64,000 bases of DNA from Ascarosepion bandense (taxonomy: Eukaryota; Mollusca; Cephalopoda; Sepiida; Sepiidae). The notes beneath the pieces were generated by a model, which saw nothing but the letters and a program-made list of their open reading frames with translations, had not been told where the DNA came from and did not search any database. The stretch's first letter is position 1; each line of letters begins with the position of its first letter. The position numbers were made by a program, and so were the translations under genes. The stretch spans positions 1,373,001-1,437,000 of the forward strand of contig JBBBDQ010000310.1 of NCBI GenBank assembly GCA_037127315.1, written 5' to 3'. Below are positions 10,127-22,302 of the stretch, one piece after another.

Positions 10127-13123
10127 ATGAAATCTTTGGTGGGAAGCAGCACCATGTCTGAAACGGTGTTAAAAAAACTATGGACAGACAAACTCCACAC
10201 TCATACAACACAGATATTCGCATCACTCCCTGAGGATTTAGACCTGGATAGATTGTCGGAAATAGCTGATAAAATACACGACAATAACCAAAACCAGAGC
10301 GTTTACGCCACATCTTACAACCCAACAAATGATGCAACACAAAGGAATACACCAACACCAAGAAACACAACATCACAAACAACCACGCCAGACATGTATA
10401 CTGAACTGCTGCAGGGCATGGCAAATCTAACTCTGCAGGTTCAAAGTTTGGCGAAGTTGCAAGCATCCGAACGTTCCCGTCCTTACAGAACCTCCTCGCG
10501 ACGCAGAAGTCGAAGTAGATCGAGCTCATTCTCTAGAGAGCGACGCAACTATGATACCTGTTGGTATCATTTCAAATTTGGATGTGAAGCAAGGAAGTGC
10601 ATAAAACCATGCAACTTCAATTCGACCTCACACACTTCAACACAAAACCAGGGAAACCGGCAGCAAGTAAAGACGACATTAGCTGCTGGTATAAAACAAG
10701 GAAGTCGTCTATTTTACATCCGAGACAAAAATACCGGATATTTATTTTTAGTCGACACCGGCGCACAAATCAGCGTTATTCCACCGGATCCAAGAAGAAA
10801 ACACCAACTATCTTCATTCACACTGCAAGCAGCAAATGGACCAAGAATTGACACCTACGGAGAGATAGCACTGACGCTCAATTTGGGTTTACGCCGACCT
10901 TTTCCGTGGATCTTCACAATAGCCCAAGTAAAAACACCGATTCTTGGAGCTGATTTTTTGTCCCATTTCAACGTTTCAGTGAACATGGCTAGGCAATCTC
11001 TCGTCGATGGCAACACAGACCTAACAGCAAAGGGAATCACCTCAATCTACAAGTCAACAGGAATCTGTGCGGCACTACCAGATGCGAATGGACTACAAGA
11101 GTTGATTACAAAATTTCCCACTCTTACTACGCCCTTTAAACATTATGATGAAGTTCGTCACACAGCCAAACATTATATCACAACCTCTGGACCACCCACA
11201 CATGCATCACCACGCAGATTGCATCCAGAGAAATATAAAGTAGCAAAAGACGAATTTCAGCACATGTTACAATTAGGCATTATACGTCCTTCTAGTAGTC
11301 CATACTCCTCACCGCTACATATGGTCCAGAAGCCAGAAACAGGTGCATGGCGACCTTGTGGGGATTTCAGGAACCTCAACGCAAAAACAGTTCCTGATAG
11401 GTATCCAATCCCACACCTACACGATTTCGCCATGGGCTTGCAAGGAACCAGAATCTTCACAAAACTAGATTTGGTTAAAGCTTACTACCAAATTCCAGTA
11501 GCCGAAGAAGACATAGAAAAAACAGCAATTACAACTCCTTTTGGACTTTTCGAATTCACCAGAATGCCATTTGGACTACGTAATGCTGCCCAAACTTTCC
11601 AGAGACTCATTGACGAGGTATTGAGAGGGTTACCATTTGCTTTTGCTTATATCGACGATGTCCTCATTGCTAGCAATGGCATCAATGAACATAAAGATCA
11701 TGTATTACAAGTTTTCGAGAGACTAGCACATTTCGGCTTGAAAATCAACATAAGCAAATGTGATTTTGCTGTCTCGAAATTGAACTTTATAGGCCACATG
11801 ATAGACGAACAGGGAATCACACCTATCCCAGAAAAAGTCACAGCCATACAAAATTTCCCACAACCAACATCACTGCGACAACTTCGACGATTTCTCGGTT
11901 TGATAAATTACTACCGTAGATTTATTCCACGTTGTTCCAGAATATTAACCCCGCTAACAAACATGTTGCAACAACAAAAAAATAAAAATGCAAAAATTCA
12001 AATTGAAGGAGAAGCTTTAACTGCTTTTCACAATGCTAAAAAAGCATTAGCAGATTTTACCAAGCTCTCCTACATCTCTAATGACAACACTACAATACTT
12101 TCACTGACAACAGACGCGTCAGGAGACTCAATTGGAGCAGTCCTACAACAAAAACAAAATGGCTTGGAAAAACCAATATCCTTTTTCTCAGTGAAATTGA
12201 ACACTGCACAACAAAAATACAGCACCTTCTCAAGGGAGTTACTGGCAATTTACTTGTCCATAAGGCACTTTCGTCACTTACTCGAAGGACGAGATTTCAC
12301 CGTTTTCACTGACCACAAACCACTTACTTACGCCTTACATGTAAATACCGAGAAATATACGCCCAGAGATACTCGACAACTGGACTATATATCACAATTT
12401 ACCTCGGATATCCGATACATAAAAGGTTCAGACAATATTGTGGCAGATACACTTTCACGCTCTACAATACAATCTATTGAGTCGGTAGATCTCACCTTCG
12501 AGCTCATTGCAGATGAACAAAAAAAAGATGCCACATTAGACAAACTAAATGACACTTCCCTACAGCTGAAGGAACAGCCTGTTCCATTTGGAACAAAAAC
12601 AATACTTTGCGATGTCAAAACTGGTCACTCTAGACCGTATATACCACCATCACTAAGAAAAAGGTTATTTACACATTTCCACAACCTTTCACACCCTGGA
12701 CGCCGAGCAACCGCAAAATTAATCAGCAACCGTTTTGTTTGGCCTAATATGCACACTGACATAAAAAACTGGACTCAAACATGCTTGAATTGTCAGAAGA
12801 GCAAAACAAACAGACACACAAAGTCTCCTCCAGGACAATTCAAAAAACCAGACGGTAGGTTCACAAACCTACACATCGATATTGTCGGGCCATTGCCAAT
12901 AGCAAATGACTGTCAATATATACTTACTATCATTGACAGATTTACAAGATGGCCTGTGGCCGTCCCACTTAGAGATATATCAGCAGAGACTATCTCTAAA
13001 ACCATATTACGAGAGTGGATCGCAGTCTTTGGTTGTCCTTCAGTAATAACAACAGACAGAGGCTCCCAATTTCAATCAACGCTTTTCGATGAAATACAAT
13101 GTTATTGGGAGTCAAACATATAA
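10127..13123 (+). pseudogene. Element A: gag C-terminus, protease, RT, RNase H, integrase
   Basis: This is a near-intact Ty3/gypsy polyprotein of 998 codons. By residue: capsid remainder 1-110; arginine/serine-rich linker about 115-140; zinc knuckle C145-x2-H148-x9-C158-x3-C162; protease [13 protein letters not shown] (208-220); RT with [25 protein letters not shown] and the YIDD active site at 508-511; RNase H with DASG near 662 and FTDHKPLT; integrase H2C2 finger (HNLSHPG...CLNCQKSK) and [17 protein letters not shown]. Together these copy element RNA into DNA and insert it. A frameshift after TLFDE ends the frame prematurely; the rest lies at 13099-13794. Gag and pol share one frame, with no programmed shift. 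Confidence 0.92.
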
Positions 13124-13794
13124 AAACAACAGCATATCACCCCTGCGCAAATGGATTAATCGAAAGATTCCATAGACAACTTAAAACAGCTTTAACAGCT
13201 AACAACAACTCCAGAACATGGTTTGAAAATTTGCCTCTTGTTTTATTGTCAATAAGGAATGTTATCAAAGAAGACTTGGGATGTACAGCTTCCGAAATGG
13301 TTTTTGGAACATCTTTAACACTTCCAGGTCAATTTTGTGAAAAAAACACTTCCTTACAACCAACTACAACTTTTGTAAAAGATTTTAAACACAAAATGAA
13401 CGATTTAGTTTACACACCCATAAGAACACAAACTAAAGAACTTTACACACCAAAAGACCTTCACGACTGCAAATACGTTTTTATTCGAAATGATGCAGTC
13501 AAAAAACTTTTGTGTCCTACCTACTCCGGACCTTTCCAGGTAGTTGAAAGACACCACAAATATTTTAAACTCGCCATAAAAGGCAAATTTGATACTGTCT
13601 CCATAGACAGACTAAAACCAGCGTACTTAGACTTACCAGTAAAGGAAAGTACGACTGAACACTCTACAAATACACAAAATACCACATTGTCCAAACCAAC
13701 CTCCACGCCAACAAATACACCGACAAACACCACCACAAAAGCTGGAAGAAAGGTACATTGGCCGAAACATTTTAAAACTTATATTACATATTAA
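13099..13794 (+). pseudogene. Element A: integrase C-terminal part, frame-shifted
   Basis: It continues the integrase after a frameshift of one or two bases near 13100. It has TTAYHPCANGLIERFHR with the catalytic-core glutamate, then a GPF-type module (TYSGPFQVVERHHKYFKL) and SIDRLKPAY, followed by a Thr/Asn/Pro-rich tail ending in GRKVHWPKHFKTYITY. The GRxVxWP ending is shared with elements C, D and E. The natural stop at 13792-13794 is intact. No chromodomain is apparent. Confidence 0.9.
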
Positions 13795-13820
13795 TAAATA
13801 CTTCCATATTTATCAATCTG

Positions 13821-13833
13821 CGGGGGGGGGGGG
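13821..13833 (+). promoter_or_regulatory. Element A polypurine tract
   Basis: A run of 12 G follows a C, immediately before the 3' LTR. It is the expected position for the plus-strand primer of an LTR element, though a pure G run is unusual and its length may be inexact in the assembly. Confidence 0.65.
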
Positions 13834-13835
13834 TA

Positions 13836-14618
13836 TATGGGATACATATTTTTTTTATTAAAATAAGCAACAGAAACACAATAGAACATTCTAGATAAAT
13901 TGGATCAAAACAGCAGTAGAATTTAGATTATATTTCTCAACCAATCAGCTAAAAACTTAGAATAAGAACATTCTAGAGAAATAGGCTTGAAAGTAAATTA
14001 ACACAAAAATATTTAGGCCCCAAACAAAATAGTAAAATAATAAATCTGATTGGTCAGTACATGTTTTCACACCCTAATGTTAGGAAGCTTAGTTGATCCC
14101 CTATTAATGTATATAATACACACTGTTAGCAAAAAAGGGAGTCGGTCAGCAAGCAGTCATCAAGCAGTCACCCAGCAGGCCATTAAGTCCGCATGACACC
14201 GTATACTTTGCCGGCCATGTCATTTCTTCTATGCCAAAAGTTCGTGACCTCGCTCCAAGGACCTTAAAAAGAATAAGCCGACAAACTTTCTTTGAGCGAC
14301 GCGACACGTTGTCGCCAACTGTAACGCACCAAAATGTAAGTAGGAAAGGCTTATTTACAGACTCTGATAATGCAAACATATACACGTTTTTGGACAAAAA
14401 TTAACTTCTTGCCAAGTTTATATTTCTCAAAAAGGCAATTTTAGAATCATGTATTTTGTTGGTTTCGACATACCATTTTATTTGTCACAGAATAAATTGT
14501 TTGTTGTTGAATGTCCGTTGTAAATTATTCCTTCACTTTGCGCGATTGCAAAATTAGAGTGTTGTATTTGTGGGGGAAATAATCAACATACAACCCAGCA
14601 AATACCAAATCCCCCACA
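13836..14618 (+). mobile_element. Element A 3' LTR (783 bp)
   Basis: It is the uninterrupted partner of 8641-9707. It ends AAATCCCCCACA and is followed by the target duplication ACAT (14619-14622), after which the gag text of element D resumes. High identity to the 5' LTR indicates a comparatively recent insertion. Confidence 0.95.
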
Positions 14619-14622
14619 ACAT

Positions 14623-15148
14623 TTATATTATGCAGAAAATCGAGGACGTGCAAATCATGGTGCAGGTGGCCAAACAAGTCCGGCTGTCATATAATGCCCA
14701 CTTCGAGGCCATCTTCACCTGCCAGAAACCCTACCACCCAAGCCTCGGAAAACGGATAATGAGAATTGCATCAGCAACCGGCAACTCGCAATTATTTGGG
14801 GTTGCCACCAAAATTGACACAAATAAGATCAATTTTGTGATAGACACAGGTGCCTCTATAACAATCTTACCACAGAGAATGGCACTCGGTCTAAACTTAA
14901 ACCCTACACCTGTAACACTATCAGCAGCAAACGGGAATAATATTAAATTCTTTGGCGAAGCACTAGTTGATATTGGGATTCCGGGCCTACGCCGTTCATA
15001 CACATGGACCGTAGTAGTAGCGGATACTGTCAACCCCCTGTTAGAAACAGATTTTCTGCGCCACTATGGATTAATCTTAGACTGTAAAAAGGGTAGGCTC
15101 ATTGATGTACACAAGGAGGATGAGTCACTGCACAGATTCAGTGTATAA
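14623..15148 (+). pseudogene. Element D: gag C-terminus and protease (resumes after A)
   Basis: The frame through 14632-15148 starts with MQKIEDVQIMVQVAKQ, a gag C-terminal coil. A degraded zinc knuckle follows (YNAHFEAIFTCQKPY) that has lost the first Cys and the His spacing of the family. Then comes an aspartic protease with FVIDTGASITILP and NPLLETDFLRHYG. The region is the other half of the gene broken at 8640, and the two halves lie in the right order and orientation. The apparent upstream codons from 14570 belong to the LTR of A. Confidence 0.8.
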
Positions 15149-15150
15149 TT

Positions 15151-15567
15151 GTGAATAACCACAAACACCTACCAGAAGAACTGCAGTCCCTCCTCCGAGA
15201 ATTTCCCAAACTAACCAATCCACGTACAGGACAGCCTTCAGTATCTAACACGAAAGTAACACACGTTATAGACACTGGAGATAGCGCCTCTACTTATGCC
15301 AAAGTCAGACAACTGTCAGAAGAAATATGTAAATCAGCTAAACAGAAGTTATTCATGCCATTTGGTCTACGAAACAGCAGCTCTACATTCCAGAGATTTA
15401 TGGACAACATATTTATGGATGTAGACTGTGTTTTTACATATATCGACGATATACTCGTTTTCTCCAAATCTAAGGAACAACACCATAAAGAAATTCCTTT
15501 CGAATCTCGAAGGAAACAACCTTCAAATCTCTGTTGGAAAATGTCAGTTCTACAAAGACTCTGTTGA
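15151..15567 (+). pseudogene. Element D: reverse transcriptase with internal deletion
   Basis: It begins LPEELQSLLREFPKLTNP, the linker between protease and RT. It jumps from QLSEEICKSAKQK straight to LFMPFGLRNSSSTFQRF, so the RT finger and first palm motifs (including the first catalytic Asp) are missing. YIDDILVFS is still present at about 15440-15467. A frameshift near 15490 passes the reading to the frame of 15428-16981. Confidence 0.85.
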
Positions 15568-16981
15568 CTTCTTGGACTATAATGTAAGCATGAAAGGATT
15601 AAAGCCAACAACCCAGAAAGTCGACGACATCAATAATTTTTCAGAACCCACAGACTCCAAATCTTTGCGTCGATTCCTGGGAATGGTAAATTTTTACAGG
15701 AAATTAATCCCTCAAGCCTCAGATGTGTTACTGCCACTAACTGAAGCCATCAAACACAATCCAGCGGAAAAAGTATTAAAACTAAGCCCGACTGAAAGTG
15801 AATCATTTGTGGCAATAAAAGACATTCTTGCCAAAGTATCTGCTTTGACGCACCCTGATCCGGATGCCACGCAATACCATCTAGTCACGGATAGCTCCAA
15901 CCATGCAGTGGGGGCAGCGTTACATCAGATAATAAATGGTGATCCAGTCCCCATTGGCTTTTATTCAAGAAAACTGTCTGAAAACCAGAGGAAATATTCC
16001 ACCTTCAACAGGAAACTTTTGGCAGCATATCAGGCGGTCTTGCACTTCAAACCACAAACTGAAGGCAGAAATGTCACCTTGCTTTCAGAACACAAACTTC
16101 TTTCCCTGGCTTTCAAAAAGAAAACACCAATGAAATCGGACAAGCAACAAAGATATTTATCAATTATCACAGAGTATGTCACAGATGTACAGTCTATAAG
16201 AGGAGATGAAAATATCGTTGCTGATTGTCTATCTCGACCCACATTTTCGGTGACTGTAGACCCCTATGACTTACCAGCTATCAGTGAATCACAAAGAGAG
16301 GATGAGGAAATCGACACGTACAGGAGCCGACTTAAAGCCTTTGAGATGCAAGGGTCATCCGTCTGGTGCGACTTATCAATATCTACTCCCAGACCATACA
16401 TACGTGAATCACTTCGTAGGAGAATCTTCGATATATTCCATGACATCTCCCATCCAGGACCTACGCCAACAACAAAGCCAATTAAAGCTAGGTACTTCTG
16501 GTCAGAAATGGAGAAAAGCATACGATCTTGGGTCAAAAGCTGTCCACGATGCCAACAGTATAAGATTTCTAGACACACTAGAACAGAAACCACACCTTTC
16601 TCTCTACCATCAGGAAGGTTTGAAACCGTGCATATAGACATCATTAGTCCCTTGTTACCCACCACCACCTATGACGGAGTATACACATCTCCAGCTAGAT
16701 ATGTACTTATGTGCATTGATAGAGCAACGAGATGGGTAGAAGCTACACCTCTACAAGACACCTCCGCTACCACCACAGCATTGGCATTCTTGCATACATG
16801 GATCTCTCGCTTTGGAGTCCCATTACATGTCGTCATAGATAGGGGAAGTCAATTTGAAAGTAAACTGTTTAGGGACCTGTCTGCTATAATAGGTTTTCAC
16901 AGGCTCCGTACAACGGCTTACCACCCACAAACCAATGGAATAATCGAAAGTTGCACCGTACTCTTAAAACAACAATCATGA
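15428..16981 (+). pseudogene. Element D: RT thumb, RNase H and integrase core
   Basis: The useful part of this frame starts near 15500. It shows the thumb (RRFLGMVNFYRKLIPQ), RNase H (YHLVTDSSNHAVGAAL, LLSEHKLLSL where D of TDH is replaced by E-H) and integrase (DISHPGPTPTTKP...CPRCQQYK finger, HIDIISPL, VIDRGSQF). It breaks after TAYHPQTNGIIE where the RxHRTL stretch is shifted out of frame. The D-to-E change and S for G in DIISP suggest relaxed constraint. Confidence 0.88.
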
Positions 16982-17579
16982 CAAGAAAGCAGAGCTGGTT
17001 GGATTCATTGCCAATTATATTGCTTGGTATTAGGAATATGCCTAATGAGCAAGTTTTATCCCCGGCCACTGCTGTCACAGGAACCCAGTTATTACTTCCA
17101 AGACCAATAATCGACCAGGAATATCCCGACCTGACAAAACATGACATAAAAAAATTGCCAAAGAGATGCAAGAGTTGGATATAACCCTCCTTTCAGAAGG
17201 ACAGCTACATACAACTCAAAAATCCTTTATACCTAAAGAACTAAAATCAGCAACACATGTATGGCTGCGAACCGACAGGATTAGGAAACCTCTGGAAGCC
17301 CCATATTCAGGGCCATACAAAGTATAAAACAAAAAGAAAGATATTTTATCATAGAGACATTGACTGGCGATGAGCAAACGGTTTCAATTGAGCGATTGAA
17401 ACCAGCAATACTCGCCCATGCCCAGAAAAAGAATGAAAACAAAAAACACAGCCTAACAGAAAACACATCATCAGCAACACCTGAAACGCAGCTAGACTCA
17501 CCAAAGGAACCAATCGTCACCCGCTCGGGTAGACGTGTGCGGTTTGCAAGAAACAATGACCTTTTTTACTACACATAAA
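16951..17579 (+). pseudogene. Element D: integrase C-terminus
   Basis: The text resumes as MHRTLKTTIMTRKQSWLDSL and continues to PATAVTGTQLLLPRP. It then degrades through shifted frames (HVWLRTDRIRKPLEAPYSGPYKV near 17258-17325), with SIERLKPAI near 17385. It closes with VTRSGRRVRFARNNDLFYYT and a stop at 17576-17578. The same tail design (SI-x-RLKP, GRRV) is found in A, C and E, so these elements are one lineage. Confidence 0.82.
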
Positions 17580-17706
17580 AATACACACATAAACAAAATT
17601 ATATGTACATTGAAAAGAGTAACATACACACATACACCTTATAAAAGACTAACTTTGCCTTCAATGCATCCTTACTGTAGCTCCGCTACATTGGGTAGGG
17701 ATGTGT

Positions 17707-18147
17707 TGTAGGGATTAAATAAAAATACGAAATGAAATAAAAGCACTAAATAAAATAAAAATACAAAATAAAATAAAAACTACGAAATAAAATAAAAATA
17801 CAAAATGAAATAAAAGTACGAAATAAAATAAACATAAAAATCTCCCAGGAGTCCACTGACAGGAAAGACAATTGACGCATGCGAAAACAGAGAGGCCTCC
17901 TGGTGCCAAAGATGAACTCGATCTCTTTCTCTGTTGGACTTTTGAATGGTAAAGACGTGCCTAACTGTTCGGGAAGGAATTTCCCCAACAAGAGGCCGTT
18001 GGAACCGAAAATAAAATCAGTGTCCAAACTGTCCCTCTAGTGTCTCTGTATCTTTCCTTTTCTCTTTGCCTATTTATTTCAGCGGCGAAAGCTATTTAAC
18101 AACTTTTGGATGTTTAGGCGAAAAAATCAACCCAGCAGTAATAGCCA
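17707..18147 (+). mobile_element. Element D 3' LTR (441 bp)
   Basis: It is the partner of 6359-7553 and lacks the nested solo LTR, so it records the empty site. A purine-rich GGGTAGGGATG precedes it. It contains AATAAA-rich units near its start and ends AGTAATAGCCA. The flanks (CTCC before the 5' LTR, TAAC after this one) do not form a target duplication. ATACTCC occurs just before the 5' LTR and again 9 bases after this one, so the end may have been altered. Confidence 0.9.
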
Positions 18148-19749
18148 TAACATTCCATACTCCTCTCCACCGTGATTCAGCTGATGCTGATCGGATATCC
18201 ACTTGTGTGCTGTCCTTCAGCTACGACTGTTCTCATAGTGCGTACAACCGTGACCTCCGTTAACAACACACTGTGACTCGTATTCGTCTGGCGTTTTATA
18301 GTCTAATCAGGAACAACTTCCGGTTCACTGACTTCTATAAAAAAGGGAAGTTAACGCAGTAACTGTTTCGCTTCTCAGAAAATATGGTGACACCCACGAT
18401 TTGAAATTTTGATGATAAAACTGTTTTTACTAAATCTGGGAAATTTTTCATCTTGTATGCTCATTTTTAGTGAATTTTTGGAGATACCCACCCACCCACC
18501 TACCCACCCACACACACAGGGCTGATTATAATAACCGACTCCGCGGACTTTTAAGAAAGTAACACCGGAAAGCAAAGGATGAAAAAAAAAACAACAAAAA
18601 AACAAAAACAAGTTGACAAAGTTGCCTTAGTTTGACAACTTTTATTTTTTGTTGTTTTACAGTTCAAAACGATCTCTTGTGTTGCCGCGAGATTGTTGTC
18701 GATTGAGCGGTGTCCACCACTCATAAACTTGAGTCGGCGGTGCTTGCGTTTAAGAATACGTAGGTAAAAAAATGGGACCTGAATTGCTAGTCTTTGCTGC
18801 ACCGAGTGGATGTGATCGTTTCGTTGCATGTTTGCCGTAGTCAGGTGGCGTAGACTGCGCTAACTGTCGAAGTGCGGTTCGCTCCGTTTGATTCGTTGCT
18901 CCATTGGTTTGGTGCATATCTTGTGAAGATAGACTTTCTTGCCCTGAAAAGGGCAGTTGTAGCGACCAGTGGAAGGACCTGTTGGTTGTCCTGAAAAGAG
19001 TAGTTGTTTTTTTTTTAATCCTGAAATGGACAGTTGTGGTATGAGGCGTCAGCAGGTCGGAGGTGTTGGACAGCGTGGTAGCAGTTGTAGTGGTCGTAGG
19101 CATCAGGACCATGGAACGGCATGGTGTTCTTCCTTTGCCCACACGGACCGGTTTCTATATTTGTTGTACTAAATGTCCAAATGCGCCACAAGATCTAAAA
19201 TGTGGGTGGGGAAAGCTGGTCTTTAACTGTCTTAAACTTAGCTAATCACAATCCTTGACACTAGAACACTACAATAATCCTTACACCAAAACGTCACATT
19301 ATACTTACCATTCTTACTACAACTACCATAATATCTCAGAGACTCCATGAAGTCAGAACTAAAATCTCATATAAAAACTTATCAAATTAATATATACAAT
19401 GAAATGAAAAATAGGTATAAGAAACAAAACAAGTTAATAATACCCATAACCATTAAAATGTGGCAGGTACATAAGACGAAATTAATACAGGACTTTAAAA
19501 ATATAACAACAATCATTCGATCCAAAACACTCACTCAATCACTCACGCATCCAAACACAAAACAAAAATGAAAAACACACTCGAAAGAACGAAAGGCATC
19601 CCGCATCCACCAGAGAACTGACATTTCTGGTCACTTAACTGGGGAATTAAAATAAAAGAAAATAGGGACAAAAAACGGGGCTGATGATCATACATCACCT
19701 AGCTAAGTTAAAATCAAAACAAACGAAGCCTGAACTAACCTTTTTGGGT
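18148..19749. other. No gene seen; possible LTR scrap and simple repeats
   Basis: TCTATAAAAAAGGG near 18336 followed by ATGGTGACACCC at 18383 resembles an LTR promoter plus primer-binding site, but no partner LTR is visible. CCCACC-type units occupy about 18488-18520. Between 18942 and 19037 the phrase CCTGAAAnGnnnAGTTGT occurs three times. The 130-codon minus frame at 18750-19142 follows this repeat and has no family resemblance. Confidence 0.4.
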
Positions 19750-21415
19750 CATGACTGTCCATGTTCATTCCTGGAAAACTCAATATCCTGATACCTAAGC
19801 AACATCAAACAGCCACTTTAGGTCAACACCTTTCACTCTACAGATTTGCACGAGACTCACCCAAATTCTGATGGAGGGAATTGTTTCCTTTCCGTCCTAA
19901 TAAGAACCTTCCGCGCAACATACGAACCATGATATCTTCAACAAACCTGCACAACAACGCTGCAGTGAAAGAAGACAATTTTTTTAACAGTTTCCGCCGA
20001 CAGCCCGCAACGCATGCAAGTTGAATCTCTCTGTAGGCACAAAAGTTTCTTGCCTACCTAGAGGACCTTCCGAATCATCAGCCAGGCGAGTGATGCCTCA
20101 TCGTTAGTGAGACATTTCAACCCGGGCGCTCAAGGTCATAGGGAGCGAATCTTCTGCTTCATTAGACCGAGTTCGCTTATCAGATTATCCTAACTAATAC
20201 TCGATATAACGGCTTAAGGGATAACGCCTGAACATCGAAGAGGTCATTCGTCGCCCGCAAGAAGAACTTGAGAGCCAACCGGCATTCGTGATAAATTCGT
20301 GCACGGCGGGCCTCTTCCTCGGACGAATGCACACTTCTCAAGGATGGATTTTTTTTGGACGTCTTCCTTCCAGAAGTAGCCATTCTCGTCCAGTTGCATA
20401 CACGTCCGGAATATGAAAGTGATACAAATCAATTTGTTGACGAATCTCACACTAGGCATGACCAAACCACCTTCAGAAGAGTGAAGGTAACAGAACTCCC
20501 GACATACTTTGGGAGCCTTGTCTACTTCCCACAAGAACTGTACAAACACCAATTGAATGGCACACGTAGAAGTACAGATAGTTGGTTAAGGAGAATCGGG
20601 TAGATGTGCGAAGCACATACTTTCACTCTCCCCTTCAAGAAAAGCTTTCTCCGAGTCCTCAAACGAACTGCGAACTCAGCCTTCTCTCTCACCTCCGACC
20701 ATTTCTAACAGGAGATTTAGACCGAACTAGTCGCCGAGAATATTGACTGGCCCGTTCGTCCAGAGGAAAGAGAAAGTTTCCGGGAAGAGAAACTCAGTTC
20801 CACGCACCCAACTGCAAGCCAATAGACTTATTGGGGGTGATCTTGACCCCTGTCACCGTCTCATAACCTCTCGTTGCCGACTTCGTCAATCTCGGCTCTG
20901 CTCGACACAAGAACCGGAACGTCCTCAGTATCGGCGGAGCATCTGGCCGAGATGGTAGCACCAGATAGGGAAATTCCGCGCTGTACCGGATTCGCATTTA
21001 ACTTGCGAAGGAAGAGCTTCAAAGCAAGAACGTAAAACAAAGGTGAAAGTGAACAAGCTTGACAAATGGTGCGAGACAATATGAAAGGCTTCTCCCATTC
21101 ACTTCCACCAGCGCACCAGGGGGACGCATACAGCAGTCGGATCCAGGAAGAAAGCTACGGGCTGAAACCGACGGCGGAAAGGACAGACTCCAAAAATCGA
21201 TGGTCAAGTCTATCGAAAATTCTGGACTGATTCAAATTGATCAGCTTCACTGTCGACTTTTTTGATGGTCAAGCGTACCAAATGAATAGTCTGGATAGTC
21301 CTGTCTTTCACTGCACAAGCCTGCTCGGGGCCAATCAGACTTGTAAGGACAGCCTGTAAACGACCGGCTAAGATCTTGGCTAAAATACTCGAGTCAAAGG
21401 CCGAAAATCTTGCGA
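19750..21415 (-). pseudogene. L1/Tx1-like LINE, decayed reverse transcriptase (minus)
   Basis: Reading the minus strand from about 21415 down gives fragments in shifting frames: VLQAVLTSLIGPEQACAVKD (RT finger), FLDP...PPGALVEVNG, then ACSLSPLFYVLALKLFLRKL, which matches the (G/A)CPLSPxLF-type motif of L1-clade RTs. Next come SGATISARCSADTEDVPVLV, where the palm YADD is mutated, and the thumb at 20250-20600 (VFVQFLWEVDKAPKVCRE, GGLVMPSV). The 3' portion to about 19750 is barely readable. Every domain has stops. Clade assignment rests on motif recollection. Confidence 0.7.
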
Positions 21416-21477
21416 AGCAACTTCATCGCACTCCTGGTGAAGCGTTGAGGTATAGACCCCTGCTTCAACCAGTTACT

Positions 21478-21740
21478 GTAAATGCTTTTCTGATCTTCAT
21501 CAACAATCTCCCTGATATAATCAGATCCCAAGTAGGCATTTATGCTGACGACACAACCATTTACTCCCGTCTCGATAAAAAATCTGTCCAGGCTGACAAA
21601 GCAAATTTCGCTACTCATTTTGAAAAGGACCTCCAATCTGTAGTGGACATGGGTAAGAAATGGCTCGTAAATTTTAATGCTTCCAAAACAAAGCTGCTAT
21701 CCTTTAACCACCATAGACAACTGCTCCTACCCCACCCCCA
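21478..21740 (+). pseudogene. CR1/jockey-like LINE RT fragment
   Basis: LIFINNLPDIIRSQVGIYADDTT includes the YADD catalytic site, followed by FEKDLQSVVDMGKKWLVNFN and ASKTKLLSFNHHR. This is the same LINE family as 25969-29125. The fragment lacks both ends and joins minus-strand LINE sequence on its left and Penelope-like sequence on its right, a junction of truncated insertions. Confidence 0.8.
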
Positions 21741-21759
21741 TCAGAAGGGATCAGGCTAG

Positions 21760-22230
21760 TCTCCCTGAAAGCAAAACTGCGCCTCCTGCGAGTCTGTTTC
21801 GTAGTAGTATAGTCGATATAATTATTTACGAAATTAGGATCAAGAATGTAGTTCTTCAAAGGACACGTGAATTCGTAAATAATGTTGGTTCGTTGTAGCT
21901 TGGATCTCGCGAGGGAATTGTTGCTTTTGATGATGATGTTAGCCGTTTTAAATTTAGTATAATAGATAATTAATTTTTTTTCTTTTTGTTTAAGTTGACG
22001 GGAGTTGCGCATTTTCGAATGATGTTTCGGAATGAAGATTCGTCCTGTTTATGATTGCTATGAATTTGGTTTTTGTAAAAGATATTAATGTTATTATTAT
22101 TATTATCAGCGTGTTTACTGTTGTTATTACTCAAGTGTGAAAGAAAAAGTTTAATATGGTAGTCAACCAAATAATTTGGTAATCTGTTGATGAAAAGTGT
22201 TTGTTTTAGCGTTATGGAATTCTTTGAAGA
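21760..22230 (-). pseudogene. Penelope-like element, C-terminal part
   Basis: On the minus strand, KFKTANIIIKSNNSLARS is followed by NIIYEFTCPLKNYILDP and NYIDYTTTKQTRRRR. This is the region between RT and the GIY-YIG endonuclease of Penelope-like elements (usual form: VYEFxCP...YIGxT). Upstream KQDESSFRNIIRK is in a shifted frame. The GIY-YIG core is interrupted by the LINE junction at about 21760. Confidence 0.65.
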
Positions 22231-22302
22231 ATCTTTGAAGATCTTGTACGGGTAGAAAATAAAGAATTAAAATCAACCTTCTTTTTCACTTTTACAAAAT
22301 TT

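Noticed and set aside
6340..18160. Target-site duplication of element D
   Set aside because: Bases next to the two LTRs (CTCC and TAAC) differ; ATACTCC near both ends is offset by 9 bases, so I do not claim it.
18750..19142. 130-codon minus-strand frame rich in Thr
   Set aside because: Its composition follows a short internal repeat and trinucleotide bias; no domain or neighbouring exon support.
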